The notes below the pieces were generated by a model, which was not told the origin of the DNA, searched no databases, and saw only the letters and a list, made by a program, of their open reading frames with translations. Below are positions 42,310-52,536 of a DNA stretch of 53,554 nucleotides, piece by piece (within the stretch, counting starts at the first letter, position 1; every line of letters begins with the position of its first letter). The DNA comes from Enemella evansiae (GTDB lineage: Bacteria > Actinomycetota > Actinomycetes > Propionibacteriales > Propionibacteriaceae). Position numbers and translations under genes: made by a program. The stretch covers positions 1 through 53,554 of the forward strand of contig NZ_NMVP01000014.1 in assembly GCF_002250705.1 (NCBI RefSeq), given 5' to 3'.

Positions 42310-42350
42310 TTGACTGACGAATCCCCGTCATGCCTATGATGTGACCGGTC
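42310..42350 (+). promoter_or_regulatory. Transporter operon promoter with GACCGGTC palindrome
   Basis: TTGACT (42310-42315) and TATGAT (42335-42340) make a recognisable promoter, although the 19-nt spacing is long. Immediately after the -10, GACCGGTC (42343-42350) is a perfect 8-bp palindrome with the central CG favoured by LacI-family repressors. A protein bound there would cover the transcription start. The leader to the gene at 42486 is about 135 nt with an AAGGA ribosome site. Confidence 0.55.
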
Positions 42351-42485
42351 CCATGAGGCCTGACTTCAAGCCGGACGCCGTCCGCAGACCGCTCGATGCC
42401 GAGGGGGAGCAGGAGCGGCGCCGAAGTGTCAGGTCCCGGCCGTACCGAGCAGGCAACGAGGCCCGCCGGAAGGAAAGGATGAGTT

Positions 42486-43610
42486 GTGGACAGAAGGACT
42501 TTCCTGGGAACGACCTCCCTGGTTGCGCTCGGACTGGGCCTCACCGCATGCTCGGGTGAGCGCGCGGGAATGGCGAGCGGGTCAGCGGCACCGGGTGACA
42601 ACAAGGGTGCCCTGGTCGGCGTCGCGATGCCGACGAAGACCTCGGAACGCTGGATCGATGACGGCAACAACATCCAGGCGAAGCTGGAGGCCCTCGGTTA
42701 CAAGGTCGATCTGCAGTACGCGAACGACAAGGTCCCCGATCAGCAGCAGCAGTTGGAGTCGATGATCAACAAGGGCGCGAAGGCGCTGATCATCGCATCG
42801 ATCGACGGCACGGCCCTCACCCAGCAGCTGGCCTCGGCGGCCCAGTCGGGGGTCAAGATCATCGCCTACGACCGGTTGATCAACGGCACCCCGAACGTCG
42901 ACTACTACGTCACCTTCGACAACCAGAAGGTCGGCGTGCAGCAGGGCACCTCACTGCTCGTCGGCCTCGGGCTCCTCGACGCCGACGGCAAGGAGACCGG
43001 CAAGACCGGGCCGTTGAACATCGAGTACTTCGGCGGATCGCCGGACGACAACAACGCCCAGTACTTCTGGCAGGGTGCGATGAGCGTCATCAAGCCGTTC
43101 GTCGACAAGGGTGTGCTGAAGGTGGTCTCGGGGCAGACCGAGTTCAGCCAGTGCGCGATCCAGCAATGGAAGCAGGAGACCGCGCAGGCCCGGATGGAGA
43201 CCATCCTCAACGGCTTCTACGCCCAGGGCACGAAGCTCGACGGGGTGCTCTCCCCCTACGACGGCCTCTCCCGGGGCGTCCTGAACGCCACCAAGGCCGC
43301 CGGCATCCCGAACCCGATCGTCACCGGACAGGACGCCGAGAAGCCCTCGGACAAGCTGATCCTCGACGGCGTCCAGTATTCGACGATCTTCAAGGACACC
43401 AGGAAACTCGGCGACACCGCGGCGCAGATGGTCGACGCCGTGCTGAACGGGCGGACCCCCGAGACCAACGACACCACCACCTACAACAACAAGGTGAAGG
43501 TCGTCCCGGCCTACCTGCACCAGTCGGTGATCATCACCAAGGACAACCTGGTCAAGGAGATCGTCGATTCCGGTTACTACACCAAGGAAGAAGTCGAGAA
43601 GGGTCAGTGA
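42486..43610 (+). CDS. chvE: Sugar ABC transporter substrate-binding lipoprotein (ChvE-like)
   Basis: A 374-aa lipoprotein from GTG 42486. Basic residues (MDRRTF) precede a hydrophobic stretch and a lipobox LTAC with the lipidated Cys at ~22. The mature protein is a type I periplasmic-binding fold: LVGVAMPTKTSERWIDDGNN, IASIDGTALTQQLASAAQSG, IAYDRLI, YVTFDNQKVGVQQG and DAVLNGRTPETNDTTTYNN. This matches the ChvE/XylF multiple-monosaccharide binding proteins. Context with araBAD points to L-arabinose as a ligand, perhaps with xylose or galactose. The ATPase gene begins 99 nt downstream. Confidence 0.92.
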   Translation: MDRRTFLGTTSLVALGLGLTACSGERAGMASGSAAPGDNKGALVGVAMPTKTSERWIDDGNNIQAKLEALGYKVDLQYANDKVPDQQQQLESMINKGAKALIIASIDGTALTQQLASAAQSGVKIIAYDRLINGTPNVDYYVTFDNQKVGVQQGTSLLVGLGLLDADGKETGKTGPLNIEYFGGSPDDNNAQYFWQGAMSVIKPFVDKGVLKVVSGQTEFSQCAIQQWKQETAQARMETILNGFYAQGTKLDGVLSPYDGLSRGVLNATKAAGIPNPIVTGQDAEKPSDKLILDGVQYSTIFKDTRKLGDTAAQMVDAVLNGRTPETNDTTTYNNKVKVVPAYLHQSVIITKDNLVKEIVDSGYYTKEEVEKGQ

Positions 43611-43709
43611 CCCCTCGGCCCGACCGAGAGCCGCCGTCGCGGGCGGGGCAGCAACCGGCCCTGCCCGCTCCGGCTCCCGACTCCGGCTCCAACTCCGACT
43701 GGGAGAACG

Positions 43710-45266
43710 ATGACAGCTCAGCACATCCTGCAGATGCGGGACATCACGAAGACGTTCTCGGGGGTGGTCGCCCTGAAGAATGTGAACCTGACCGTCCAAC
43801 GCGGTGAGGTGCACGCGATCTGCGGTGAGAACGGGGCCGGGAAGTCCACCCTGATGAAGGTCCTCTCCGGGGTGTACCGCCACGGCAGCTACACCGGGGA
43901 GATCGAGCTCGACGGAAAGCCGGCCGAGTTCGGCGGCATCCGCGACTCCGAACGCGACGGCATCGTCATCATCCACCAGGAACTCGCGTTGAGCCCGTAC
44001 CTGTCGATCGCCGAGAACATCTTCCTGGGCAACGAACGCCGCAATCGGATCGGCCTGGTGGACTGGAACGCCACCAACATCGAGGCGGCCCGGCTCATCC
44101 AGCGGGTCGGCCTGCGGGAGAACCCGGCCACCAAGATCCTCGACATCGGGGTCGGCAAGCAGCAGCTGGTGGAGATCGCCAAGGCGCTGTCGAAGGACGT
44201 CCGGATCCTGATCCTGGACGAGCCGACCGCCGCACTCAACGACGAGGACTCCGCACACCTGCTCGACCTGATCCGCGGCCTCCGGGACGAGGGTGTCACC
44301 TGCATCATCATCAGCCACAAGCTCAACGAGATCCGTGCGATCGCCGACCGGGTGACGATCCTCCGCGACGGGCAGACGATCGAGACGCTGCAGAACGACG
44401 CCGAGCTCACCGAGGACCGGATCATCCGCGGGATGGTCGGCCGGGCCCTGGAGAACCGCTTCCCCGCCCGGGAGAGCAATCCGGGTGAGGAGGCGCTGCG
44501 GATCGAGAACTGGACCGTGCACCATCCCCTGGAGACCAGCCGGATCGTGGTCAATCACGCGTCGCTGAATGTCCGGGCCGGTGAGGTGGTCGGCATCGCC
44601 GGTCTGATGGGTGCCGGACGCACCGAGCTGGCGATGAGCGTGTTCGGGCATTCCTACGGTCACAACATTTCCGGGGATCTGTTCGTCAACGGCAGACCGG
44701 TGCGGGCGAGGAGCGTACGCCAGGCCATCGATGCCGGTCTCGCGTACGCCACCGAGGATCGCAAGGTCTATGGACTCAACCTCATCCAGTCGATCCGCAC
44801 CAACATCTCTGCCGCCTCCCTGGACAAGCTGTCGCGGCTCGGTTGGGTCGATGCGAACAACGAACAGATCGTGGCCAACGACTATCTGCGGAAGATGCGG
44901 ATCAAGGCTCCCAATGTGGATGCGATCGTGGGCAAGCTGTCCGGCGGCAACCAGCAGAAGGTCGTGCTGTCGAAGTGGATGTATTCCGACCCCGATGTGC
45001 TGATCCTCGATGAACCGACCCGCGGCATCGACGTGGGTGCGAAATACGAGATCTACACCATCATCAACGAGCTGGCCGCCGCCGGGAAGGCGGTGCTGAT
45101 GATCTCCAGCGAGTTGCCCGAGCTCCTCGGCACCTGTGATCGCATCTACGCCATGTCCGCCGGCCGGATCACCGGCGAGCTGCCCGTCGCCGAGGCCACC
45201 CAGGAACGACTCATGCAGTACATGACCCGAGAGAAGGAAGAAGCGCGTGAGCACATCGACCACTGA
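43710..45266 (+). CDS. gguA: Sugar ABC transporter ATP-binding protein (GguA/MmsA-type)
   Basis: A 518-aa tandem ATPase. Domain 1 has [20 protein letters not shown], the signature region [16 protein letters not shown] and ILDEPTAAL. Domain 2 has the degenerate P-loop [31 protein letters not shown] and [16 protein letters not shown]. The degenerate second P-loop is normal for monosaccharide importers of the CUT2 family. It overlaps the permease gene by 20 bp, implying translational coupling. It powers uptake of the sugar captured by the ChvE-like lipoprotein. Confidence 0.95.
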   Translation: MTAQHILQMRDITKTFSGVVALKNVNLTVQRGEVHAICGENGAGKSTLMKVLSGVYRHGSYTGEIELDGKPAEFGGIRDSERDGIVIIHQELALSPYLSIAENIFLGNERRNRIGLVDWNATNIEAARLIQRVGLRENPATKILDIGVGKQQLVEIAKALSKDVRILILDEPTAALNDEDSAHLLDLIRGLRDEGVTCIIISHKLNEIRAIADRVTILRDGQTIETLQNDAELTEDRIIRGMVGRALENRFPARESNPGEEALRIENWTVHHPLETSRIVVNHASLNVRAGEVVGIAGLMGAGRTELAMSVFGHSYGHNISGDLFVNGRPVRARSVRQAIDAGLAYATEDRKVYGLNLIQSIRTNISAASLDKLSRLGWVDANNEQIVANDYLRKMRIKAPNVDAIVGKLSGGNQQKVVLSKWMYSDPDVLILDEPTRGIDVGAKYEIYTIINELAAAGKAVLMISSELPELLGTCDRIYAMSAGRITGELPVAEATQERLMQYMTREKEEAREHIDH

Positions 45267-46467
45267 GGCGCCCCAGACCCCGGCGCCCGAGACCAGCCAC
45301 GGTGTCGGCGCGTTCCTGGCGAGCCGGCTCCGGCAGGTGGGCCTGATCATCGCCCTGGCGGTGATCATCCTCCTCTTCCAGGTGCTGACCGACGGCAATC
45401 TGCTCACCCCGCGGAACGTCACCAGCATCATCAACCAGAACGCCTACGTGCTGATCCTCGCCATCGGGATGGTGATGATCATCATCGCCGGGCACATCGA
45501 CCTCTCGGTGGGCTCGGTGGTCGCCTTCGTCGGTGCGATGAGCGGCATCTTCATCGTGAAGATGGGCATGCCGTGGTGGCTGGGTGTCGTCCTCTCCCTG
45601 GCCATCGGGGCGCTGATCGGTGCCTGGCAGGGGTTCTGGGTCGCCTATGTGGGCATTCCGGCGTTCATCGTCACCCTGGCCGGGATGCTGACCTTCCGCG
45701 GCCTCACCCAGATGGTGCTGCAGAACGTCCCGATCACCCCCTTCCCCGCCGAGTACACCGCGATCGGCTCGGGGTTCCTGCCCGATCTGACGGGCGGGCA
45801 ATCGGTGTTCGAGATACTCACCCTGATCCTCGGGGCCGTCGCGACCATCGCGCTGGTCGCCAGCCAGGTCAACGAACGCCGCAAACGGGTCCGCCTCAAC
45901 CTGGAGAGCGATCCGATCCAGTGGTTCGTCCTCAAGCTGGTCGTCATCTGCGCCTTCCTGGTCGGGCTGACCTTCGTGCTGGCCAGCTACCAGGGCACCC
46001 CGATCGTGCTGGTGATCCTGGCGGCGCTCATCCTCATCTACTCCACGGTGATGTCGAACAGCGTCTTCGGCCGCAATGTCTATGCCCGCGGTGGAAATCT
46101 GTTGGCGGCGCAGTTGTCGGGTGTGAACACCAAGAAGGTCGACTTCCTGCTGTTCGTGAACATGGGTGTGCTCGCCGGCATCGCCGGCATCGCGTTCACC
46201 GCGCGCACCAACTCGGCCCTGCCGAACGCCGGCAGTGGCTTCGAACTCGATGCGATCGCCGCGGTGTTCATCGGTGGTGCGGCGGTGACCGGTGGTGTCG
46301 GAACGGTGACCGGCGCGATGATCGGCGGCCTCACCATGGGCGTGCTGAACAGCGGCATGTCCCTGCTCGGGCTCGGCAGCGAGGTCCAGTCCTTCATCAA
46401 GGGCTTCGTGCTGCTGCTGGCGGTCGCCTTCGACATCTTCAACAAGCGCCGCGGAGCCAACGCCTAG
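45247..46467 (+). CDS. gguB: Sugar ABC transporter permease (GguB/MmsB-type)
   Basis: A 406-aa CUT2 permease with about 10-12 membrane helices, starting at GTG 45247 inside the ATPase gene. Typical features are [40 protein letters not shown] (the CUT2 permease motif) and [20 protein letters not shown] near the C-terminus. The middle contains a hydrophilic stretch ([19 protein letters not shown]), as in GguB/MmsB proteins, which are longer than RbsC. Its TAG stop shares CTAG with the convergent lacI stop codon, and a perfect 40-bp palindrome 33 nt further on may terminate its transcript. Confidence 0.94.
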   Translation: MSTSTTEAPQTPAPETSHGVGAFLASRLRQVGLIIALAVIILLFQVLTDGNLLTPRNVTSIINQNAYVLILAIGMVMIIIAGHIDLSVGSVVAFVGAMSGIFIVKMGMPWWLGVVLSLAIGALIGAWQGFWVAYVGIPAFIVTLAGMLTFRGLTQMVLQNVPITPFPAEYTAIGSGFLPDLTGGQSVFEILTLILGAVATIALVASQVNERRKRVRLNLESDPIQWFVLKLVVICAFLVGLTFVLASYQGTPIVLVILAALILIYSTVMSNSVFGRNVYARGGNLLAAQLSGVNTKKVDFLLFVNMGVLAGIAGIAFTARTNSALPNAGSGFELDAIAAVFIGGAAVTGGVGTVTGAMIGGLTMGVLNSGMSLLGLGSEVQSFIKGFVLLLAVAFDIFNKRRGANA

Positions 46468-47483
46468 GCGAGTGGTGCGGTGCTGGCCCGGATCCGCAGT
46501 TCGGGGGCGATCAGCCGGCGCGCCGGCTGATCGCCCCCGATCTGCGCGACCAGGGTCTCCAGGCAGGCGGACGCGAGCTCGTCGAAGGGCTGGCGAACCG
46601 TGGTCAGCGCCGGGGAGAAGAAGGCAGAGCCGGGCATGTCGTCGTAACCGACGACGCTCACCCGGTCCGGCACCCCGATGCCCCGTTCCCGGAGCGCCGC
46701 GATGAGACCGAGAGCGATCAGGTCGTTGCCGCAGACCACCGCGTCGGGCAGACCGGAGCGGGCGAGCTGCTCGCCGAGGGCGTGACCGCGGGCGGCGGTC
46801 CAGTCCCCCTCGAGCAGCGGCCCGTCCAGACCGGCGTCCGCCATCGCCGAACGCCAGCCGCGGATCCGGGACCGGGCGTCGAACCAGTCCACCGGCCCGG
46901 CGAGATGGGCGATCCGGCGATGACCGAGCTCGATCAGATGCTGGGTGGCGGCCCGGGCGCCGGCCGCGTGATCGACCGCGACCACACTGGGCTGCTCCGC
47001 GGACTCCCCCACATCGGCCACCACGATCATCGGGATCGCGGGCACGAGGTCCAACAGGGGTGCGGCCATCGCCTCGCGTCCCACGATCGCGACGATGCCG
47101 TCGACCCCGCGGGCCGCGAACGAATCGACCAGGGACACCGGCTCCTCGGGGTCGTCCTCACCGACGATGCCCACCAGGGTGGCGTACCCGTGCCGCCGGG
47201 CGGCGGCCTCCACCGCACTCAGCGTGCTGGCCGGACCGAGCAGCGGGGAGCCGCCCGACAGCACCCCGATCAGACCGGAGCGGTGGGTGGCCAGGGCCCG
47301 CGCCGACAGATTGCGCCGATAGCCCAGCTGGTCCACCGCGGCGAGCACCCGATCCCGGGTCGCGGCACGGACGCTGTCGGCCTCGTTGAAGACCCGGGAG
47401 ACCGTCTGGTGCGAGACCCCGGCCAACGCGGCCACATCCATCATGCTCGGCGGTCGGGTCCGCCCGCCGGATCGTTCGCTCAC
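46464..47483 (-). CDS. LacI-family regulator of the ara operon (AraR-like)
   Basis: A 339-aa protein. GTG 47483 (VSERSGGRTRPPSMMDVAAL) follows a perfect GAGGAGG site 7 nt away; an earlier in-frame ATG at 47531 lacks one. The HTH is SMMDVAALAGVSHQTVSRVF. The effector domain has RRIAHLAGPVDWFDARSRIR, VCGNDLIALGLIAAL and VSVVGYDDMPGSAFFSPALT. It is the last gene of the minus-strand araB-araD-araA-dehydrogenase run, 84 nt after the dehydrogenase. The LacI-type site in the araB promoter is its probable target. The final codons contain a perfect 40-bp palindrome (46501-46540). Confidence 0.9.
   Translation of the reverse strand: MSERSGGRTRPPSMMDVAALAGVSHQTVSRVFNEADSVRAATRDRVLAAVDQLGYRRNLSARALATHRSGLIGVLSGGSPLLGPASTLSAVEAAARRHGYATLVGIVGEDDPEEPVSLVDSFAARGVDGIVAIVGREAMAAPLLDLVPAIPMIVVADVGESAEQPSVVAVDHAAGARAATQHLIELGHRRIAHLAGPVDWFDARSRIRGWRSAMADAGLDGPLLEGDWTAARGHALGEQLARSGLPDAVVCGNDLIALGLIAALRERGIGVPDRVSVVGYDDMPGSAFFSPALTTVRQPFDELASACLETLVAQIGGDQPARRLIAPELRIRASTAPLA
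46501..46540. terminator. Perfect 40-bp palindrome in lacI 3' end, possible bidirectional terminator
   Basis: Bases 46501-46520 are the exact reverse complement of 46521-46540 (centre GCCGGCG/CGCCGGC), with no mismatch and no spacer. As RNA it would fold into an 18-bp stem with a 4-nt GCGC loop. It lies 34 nt past the permease stop codon and inside the coding end of the convergent lacI, where it encodes GGDQPARRLIAP. The opposite strand reads the same peptide. It is well placed to terminate the transporter mRNA, though no U-tract is present. Confidence 0.75.
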
Positions 47484-47567
47484 CCTTGACCTCCTCGACA
47501 GCTCCACCCGGACGAGGTGGCGCGGCGCCATTCCAGCACGCCGCCGTTCCTCGCCGTCGCCGGTGGC

Positions 47568-48554
47568 TCAGATCTCGATGACGGTCTTGAGACCTGCCCG
47601 CCGGGCGGCGAAGTCGAACCCGGCGGCGGCATCGGCCAGCGGGAACCGGTCGCTGACCAGCGAGTCCAGGTCGACGTGCCCGCGCTGCACGGCGGTGACC
47701 GCGCGGGCGTACACGTCTTTCATCCGGCGTACGCAGACCAGGGTGAGTCCCTTGCGGCGCGCGAGCGAGGCCGTGAAGGTGGTCCGGTCCTCATCGGGGA
47801 TCCCGACCAGGGCGACCCGTCCGCCGCCGCGGGCCAGCTGCATCGAGAGCTCGACCGCCTCGGGTCCCCCGTGCACCTCGAAGACCACCTCGCAGGAGGC
47901 GGGCGGTTGTTCCCGGGCCTGGTCGGGGGTCAGCACCCGATCCGCGCCATAGCGCTCGGCCGCCGCCCGCCGGTGTGCCAGTGGTTCCACCGCCCACACC
48001 TCCCGTGCCCCCAGGGACACGGCCAGTTGGACCAGCAGCAGGCCGATCGGGCCGCAGCCGACGACCGCGACCCGGTCCGCCAGCCGCACGTGCCCCAGAT
48101 CCCAGGCGTGGATGGCCACCCCCAGTGGTTCCAGCACCGAGGCGGCCACCGGGTCGATCCCCTCCGGCATCGGGTGGAGCCGGTCGGTCGGCCAGAGCAG
48201 TTCCTCCTGCAGCCCGCCGTCGAAACCGCCGTGCCCGGCGAAGTCCTGGTGCTCGCACAGGTTGGGATTCCCCTCGCGGCAGTGCTCGCACCGATCACAG
48301 GGGATGGACGGATCGATCGCGACGACCTGGCCGGCGTAGGGACCGTCGAGGGCCACCCCACCCATCTCGTGACCGGGCACGACGGGCTGGTCGAGACGGG
48401 CGTCGCCGATCCCGCCCTCGGCGTACCAGTGCAGATCCGAGCCACACAACCCGACCGCACCGACCGCGATCCGGGTCCACCCCGGACGCGACTCGGGCGC
48501 CGGCTCCTCGGTGAGCCGCAGATCACCGGGGGCGTGCAACTGCGCGGCGCGCAC
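47568..48554 (-). CDS. Zinc-dependent MDR dehydrogenase (sorbitol/threonine dehydrogenase-like) in the ara operon
   Basis: A 328-aa protein from GTG 48554, one base after the araA stop. Catalytic zinc ligands are in VGLCGSDLHWYAEG and PGHEMGG. The structural zinc loop CDRCEHCREGNPNLC is intact. NAD(P) binding is VAVVGCGPIGLLLVQLA. The closest families oxidise polyols or sugars (L-iditol, L-threonine, L-arabinose or arabitol). Its place between araA and the ara regulator suggests a pentose or pentitol substrate, for example arabinitol feeding the pathway. It is not needed for the canonical isomerase route, so the substrate remains open. Confidence 0.87.
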   Translation of the reverse strand: MRAAQLHAPGDLRLTEEPAPESRPGWTRIAVGAVGLCGSDLHWYAEGGIGDARLDQPVVPGHEMGGVALDGPYAGQVVAIDPSIPCDRCEHCREGNPNLCEHQDFAGHGGFDGGLQEELLWPTDRLHPMPEGIDPVAASVLEPLGVAIHAWDLGHVRLADRVAVVGCGPIGLLLVQLAVSLGAREVWAVEPLAHRRAAAERYGADRVLTPDQAREQPPASCEVVFEVHGGPEAVELSMQLARGGGRVALVGIPDEDRTTFTASLARRKGLTLVCVRRMKDVYARAVTAVQRGHVDLDSLVSDRFPLADAAAGFDFAARRAGLKTVIEI

Positions 48555-48555
48555 C

Positions 48556-50064
48556 TCAGGCCCCTCGGGTGAGGCGACGGTAGGCGTGCTCCCAGCGCAG
48601 CGCGTCGGCGAAGCCGCGAGTGGTGGTCCGGTCGTCGATGACGGCCAGCTCGATGTCGACCATGTCCGCCAGCGCCTCCCAGACGTCGAGACCGACGGCG
48701 CTGCTGAGCACCGTGTGATGGGCCGCGCCGGCGGTGATCCAGCATTCCGCCGAGGTCGCGAAGTCCGGTTTCGGCTCCCAGACGGCGTGGGCCACCGGAA
48801 GGTTGGGCAGCGGGGCGTCCGCGGCGACCAGGTCGACCACATTGGCGGTCAGCCGGAGCCGCTCGCCGAGGTCGGCCATGGCGACCACGATGCCCGGGCC
48901 CGGATCGGCCTCGAAGACCAACCGGACCGGGTCCTCGCGGTTGCCGATGCTCAACGGGTGGACCTCCAGCCGCGGCCGCGCGGTGGTCAGCGAGGGACAG
49001 ATCTCCAGCATGTGCGCGCCGAGGATCTTCTCCCGACCGGGCGTCAGTTCATAGCTGTAGTCCTCCATCAGCGAGGCGCCACCCGGCAGACCATGGCCCA
49101 TCACCTTGGCCACCCGGACCAGGATCGCGGTCTTCCAGTCGCCCTCGGCGCCGAACCCGTATCCGTCGGCCATCAACCGCTGCACGGCCAGGCCGGGCAG
49201 CTGTCGGAGCCCGCCCAGGTCCTCGAAGTTGGTGGTGAAGGCCCCGAAACCACCGCCGTCGAGGAAGGACCGCAGGCCCAGCTCGATCCGCGCGGCGACC
49301 CGCAGCGAGTCCCGCCGATCCCCGTCGGGGCCCAGTTCCGGCGCCACCTCGTAGTCCCGGTCGTACTGTGCGCAGAGGGCGTCCACCTCGGCGTCCGGAA
49401 CCGCGTCGACCGCCTCGACGAGTTCGTTGACCGCCCAGGAGTTCACCGAGACGCCGAGTTTGAACTCGACCTCGGTCTTGTCCCCCTCGGTGACCGCGAC
49501 ATTGCGCATGTTGTCACCGAAGCGCGCGAGTCGCAGGCCGCGGAGTTCGGCGGCTCCCGCGGCGGCCCGGGCCCAGGCGCCGACCCTGGCACGGGTCCGG
49601 GGGTCGCTGACGTGGCCGACGACCACCGTGCGGCGGGTACCCAACCGGGCCCCGAGATACCCGAACTCGCGGTCCCCGTGGGCGGCCTGGTTGAGGTTCA
49701 TGTAGTCCATGTCGATGGTGGCCCAGGGCAGCTCCACCGCGGCCTGCGTGTGCAGGTGCAGCAGCGGTTTGGCCAGGGCAGCCAGCCCACCGATCCACAT
49801 CTTCGCCGGGGAGAAGGTGTGCATCCAGGTGATCACCCCGACGCAGGCGTCGTCACTGTTGGCATCGAGCATGGTGCGGCGGATCGCGTCCCGATCCTTC
49901 AGCGTCGGTTTCCAGACCACGCGGATCGGGATCTCCGGGGCCTCGTCGAGCTGGGCGACGATGGCCTGCGACTGCTCGGCCACCTGGCGGAGGGTGTCCT
50001 CGCCGTAGAGATCCTGCGATCCGGTGAGGAACCAGATCTCCTTGCCCTGGAACGGATTCTGCAC
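48556..50064 (-). CDS. araA: L-arabinose isomerase
   Basis: A 502-aa protein (E. coli AraA has 500) from GTG 50064, starting [20 protein letters not shown]. Diagnostic stretches are [60 protein letters not shown] and [20 protein letters not shown]. The glutamates and histidines expected to bind Mn2+ lie in these stretches (GAEGDWK, MEDYSYE, GAHMLE and the later VHPLSIG). It converts L-arabinose to L-ribulose, the first step after uptake by the convergent ABC transporter. araD lies 4 nt upstream. Confidence 0.97.
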   Translation of the reverse strand: MQNPFQGKEIWFLTGSQDLYGEDTLRQVAEQSQAIVAQLDEAPEIPIRVVWKPTLKDRDAIRRTMLDANSDDACVGVITWMHTFSPAKMWIGGLAALAKPLLHLHTQAAVELPWATIDMDYMNLNQAAHGDREFGYLGARLGTRRTVVVGHVSDPRTRARVGAWARAAAGAAELRGLRLARFGDNMRNVAVTEGDKTEVEFKLGVSVNSWAVNELVEAVDAVPDAEVDALCAQYDRDYEVAPELGPDGDRRDSLRVAARIELGLRSFLDGGGFGAFTTNFEDLGGLRQLPGLAVQRLMADGYGFGAEGDWKTAILVRVAKVMGHGLPGGASLMEDYSYELTPGREKILGAHMLEICPSLTTARPRLEVHPLSIGNREDPVRLVFEADPGPGIVVAMADLGERLRLTANVVDLVAADAPLPNLPVAHAVWEPKPDFATSAECWITAGAAHHTVLSSAVGLDVWEALADMVDIELAVIDDRTTTRGFADALRWEHAYRRLTRGA

Positions 50065-50068
50065 CGGG

Positions 50069-50824
50069 TCAGCCTTTCTGGTTCTGGGAGTGGGTCGCGT
50101 CCTCGGCAGCCGTCGGCTGGCCATAGACGTTCTGGTAGCGGGCGTACAACCGGTCGACCGCATCGGAGTGGATCGGTTGCGGCATGCCCAGCTGGCGGGC
50201 CAGATGCACGGTCCGGGCGACCTCCTCGACCATCACGGCCGCCTTCACCGCGGCACGGGCGTCCGGTCCGATCGTGAACGGGCCGTGGTTCGCCATCAGC
50301 ACCGCGGGCGATCTGCTGCCGCGCAGGGTCTCCACGATGCCCTGTCCGATGGAGTCGTCGCCGATCAGCGCGAAGGGCCCGATCGGCACGTCGCCGCCGA
50401 ACTCGTCGCCCATCATCGTGAGGACGCAGGGAATGGGTTCGCCGAGCGCGGCCCAGGCGGTCGCATAGGGCGAGTGGGTGTGCACGACCCCGCCCACCTC
50501 GGGCATGTGCCGGTACACGTAGGCGTGCGCGGCGGTGTCCGAGGACGGGGTCAGTCGCTCCGGCGTACCGTCGTCGATCTTGGCGCCGTCCAGGGTGCAG
50601 ACCACCATCGCCTCGCTGGCGAGTTCGTCATAGGACACCCCGGACGGCTTGATCACGAACAGATCGGTGCCCAGGACCCGTTCGGAGACGTTGCCCGCGG
50701 TCCAGACCACCAGGCCGTTGCGGGGCAGTTCGGCGTGCAGGGTGGCGACCCGCTCGCGGCAGGCCGCCACCGCGTCCCGGGTCGCCCGGTCCAGATCGCG
50801 CAACCGCGGCCGCTGGTCACTCAT
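50069..50824 (-). CDS. araD: L-ribulose-5-phosphate 4-epimerase
   Basis: A 251-aa class II aldolase-fold epimerase. Motifs are [66 protein letters not shown] (zinc-binding His-x-His) and ANHGPFTIG (the third His). Compared with E. coli AraD (231 aa) it has a slightly extended C-terminus. It converts L-ribulose 5-phosphate to D-xylulose 5-phosphate for the pentose phosphate pathway. Its ATG overlaps the araB stop by 8 bp, showing translational coupling. Confidence 0.95.
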   Translation of the reverse strand: MSDQRPRLRDLDRATRDAVAACRERVATLHAELPRNGLVVWTAGNVSERVLGTDLFVIKPSGVSYDELASEAMVVCTLDGAKIDDGTPERLTPSSDTAAHAYVYRHMPEVGGVVHTHSPYATAWAALGEPIPCVLTMMGDEFGGDVPIGPFALIGDDSIGQGIVETLRGSRSPAVLMANHGPFTIGPDARAAVKAAVMVEEVARTVHLARQLGMPQPIHSDAVDRLYARYQNVYGQPTAAEDATHSQNQKG

Positions 50825-52505
50825 CGCGGGTCCTCCTGTCCTCGAGGGCCTGCTGGCGCATCTCCTTCAGGTCGTGCATGAGATCGCGGGCCTCTCGTCC
50901 GAGATGGTCATGGAGCCGGCGGTAGTGGGCGTAGAGCCTGCGGTAGGCGGCCGCGGCGTCCGGGTCGGGCCGGTACGCCGCATCGACGCGGCGGCCCATC
51001 GCCTCGGCCGCGGCCGGCACGTCCGGATAGCACCCCGCGGCCACCGCGGCGTGGATGGCCGAGCCGAGCGCGGGGCCCTGGTCGGAACCGATCACCGCGA
51101 TCTCCATGTCCAGCACGTCGGCGTACACCTGCATCAGGAACCGGTTCTTCAGCAGGCCGCCGGCCGCCACGAATCGGGTCACCGGTACGCCGGAGCGGTC
51201 GAAGGCCTCGACGATCGTGCGGGTGCCGAAGGCGGTGGCCTCGATCAGGGCCCGGTACTGGTCCTCCGGTCGGGTGGCGAGGGTCTGGCCGACGATCACC
51301 CCGGACAGGGCGTGGTCGACGAGGATGGACCGGTTGCCCGAGTGCCAGTCCAGCGCCACCAGGCCGTGCTCGCCCACCTGCTGCCGCGAGGCCAGGTCGC
51401 TGAGGTGCTGGTGCACCGAGATCCCGGCGGCCTCGGCCGCCTCGGCGTAGGAGGCGGGTACGCAGTTGTCCACGAACCAGCCGAGGATGTCGCCGACCCC
51501 GGACTGGCCGGCCTCGTAACCCCAGAGACCGGCGACGATGCCACCGTCGACGACCCCGCACATGCCGTCGACCTCGCGCAGCTGGGCACCGTTCATCACG
51601 TGACAGGTGGAGGTGCCCATGATCGCGACCATCTCGCCGGGTGCGGTGGCCCGGGCGGCGGGGGCGGTGACGTGGGCGTCGACATTGCCCACCGCGACGG
51701 CGATCCCCTCCGGCAGACCGGTCCAGGCCGCGGCCTCGGCGGTCAGGGACCCGGCGCGGGCACCCAACTCGCCGATGCGGGCCCGGAGCTTCTCCTCGAC
51801 GAATCCGCCGAAGCCGGGTGAGAGCGCCTCGCAGAACTCCTCGCTCGGGTACCGGCCGTCCTGGTAGATGCCCTTGTAGCCGTTGGTGCAGGCGTTCCGG
51901 ACGTATTCGCCGCACAGCTGCCAGACGATCCAGTCGGCCGCCTCGACCCAGTGGTCGGTGGCCGCATAGACCTCGGGCGCCTCCTCGAAGAGCTGCAGCC
52001 CCTTGGCGAACTCCCACTCCGAGGAGATCAGTCCGCCGTAGCGCGCGAGCCACGGTTCACCGCGCTCGGCGGCCAGCGCGTTGATGCGGTCGGCGTGGGG
52101 TTGGGCGGCGTGGTGCTTCCACAGCTTCACATAGGCATGGGGGTTGTTGCGCCACTCGTCGAGATCGCTCACCGGGGTGCCGTCGGCCAGCACCGGCATC
52201 GGCGTCGATGCGGTGAAGTCGGTACCGATGCCCCGCACGCGGGCCGGGTCGACCCCGGCGGACTCGAGCGCGGCCGGAACGGCCCGGCGGAGCACCGACA
52301 GGTAGTCCTGCGGCGCCTGCAGGGCCCAGTCGGCGCCCAGCGCGCGCCCGTCCCCGGCGGTCAGCCGGTCGCTCATCACCGCGTGCTCGTAGTCGTGGAC
52401 CGCGCTGCCGAGTTCCTTCCCGTCGCGCACCCGGACGACGACCGCTCGTCCGGACAGGGAGCCGAAGTCGACTCCGATCACCACCTCGTCGTGGTCCGCA
52501 CCCAT
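50817..52505 (-). CDS. araB: Ribulokinase
   Basis: A 562-aa FGGY-family kinase (E. coli AraB has 566) from ATG 52505, starting MGADHDEVVIGVDFGSLSGR. Key stretches are GIGTDFTASTPMPVLADGTP, WKHHAAQPHADRIN, AIMGTSTCHVMNG, VAAGGLLKNRFLMQVYADVL and GSDQGPALGSAIHAAVAAG. It phosphorylates L-ribulose with ATP. It is the first gene of araB-araD-araA-dehydrogenase-lacI, behind a strong promoter with a LacI-type operator. An upstream in-frame ATG (52550) would lie within that operator and is rejected. Confidence 0.97.
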   Translation of the reverse strand: MGADHDEVVIGVDFGSLSGRAVVVRVRDGKELGSAVHDYEHAVMSDRLTAGDGRALGADWALQAPQDYLSVLRRAVPAALESAGVDPARVRGIGTDFTASTPMPVLADGTPVSDLDEWRNNPHAYVKLWKHHAAQPHADRINALAAERGEPWLARYGGLISSEWEFAKGLQLFEEAPEVYAATDHWVEAADWIVWQLCGEYVRNACTNGYKGIYQDGRYPSEEFCEALSPGFGGFVEEKLRARIGELGARAGSLTAEAAAWTGLPEGIAVAVGNVDAHVTAPAARATAPGEMVAIMGTSTCHVMNGAQLREVDGMCGVVDGGIVAGLWGYEAGQSGVGDILGWFVDNCVPASYAEAAEAAGISVHQHLSDLASRQQVGEHGLVALDWHSGNRSILVDHALSGVIVGQTLATRPEDQYRALIEATAFGTRTIVEAFDRSGVPVTRFVAAGGLLKNRFLMQVYADVLDMEIAVIGSDQGPALGSAIHAAVAAGCYPDVPAAAEAMGRRVDAAYRPDPDAAAAYRRLYAHYRRLHDHLGREARDLMHDLKEMRQQALEDRRTRDE

Positions 52506-52536
52506 CCTGTGTCCTTCGCTAGGCCAAGTTGCCGCA

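Noticed and set aside
45573..47489. Plus-strand 638-codon frame running through gguB and lacI
   Set aside because: It is out of frame with the permease and antisense to lacI. It contains the same GGDQPARRLIAP peptide only because of the 40-bp palindrome.
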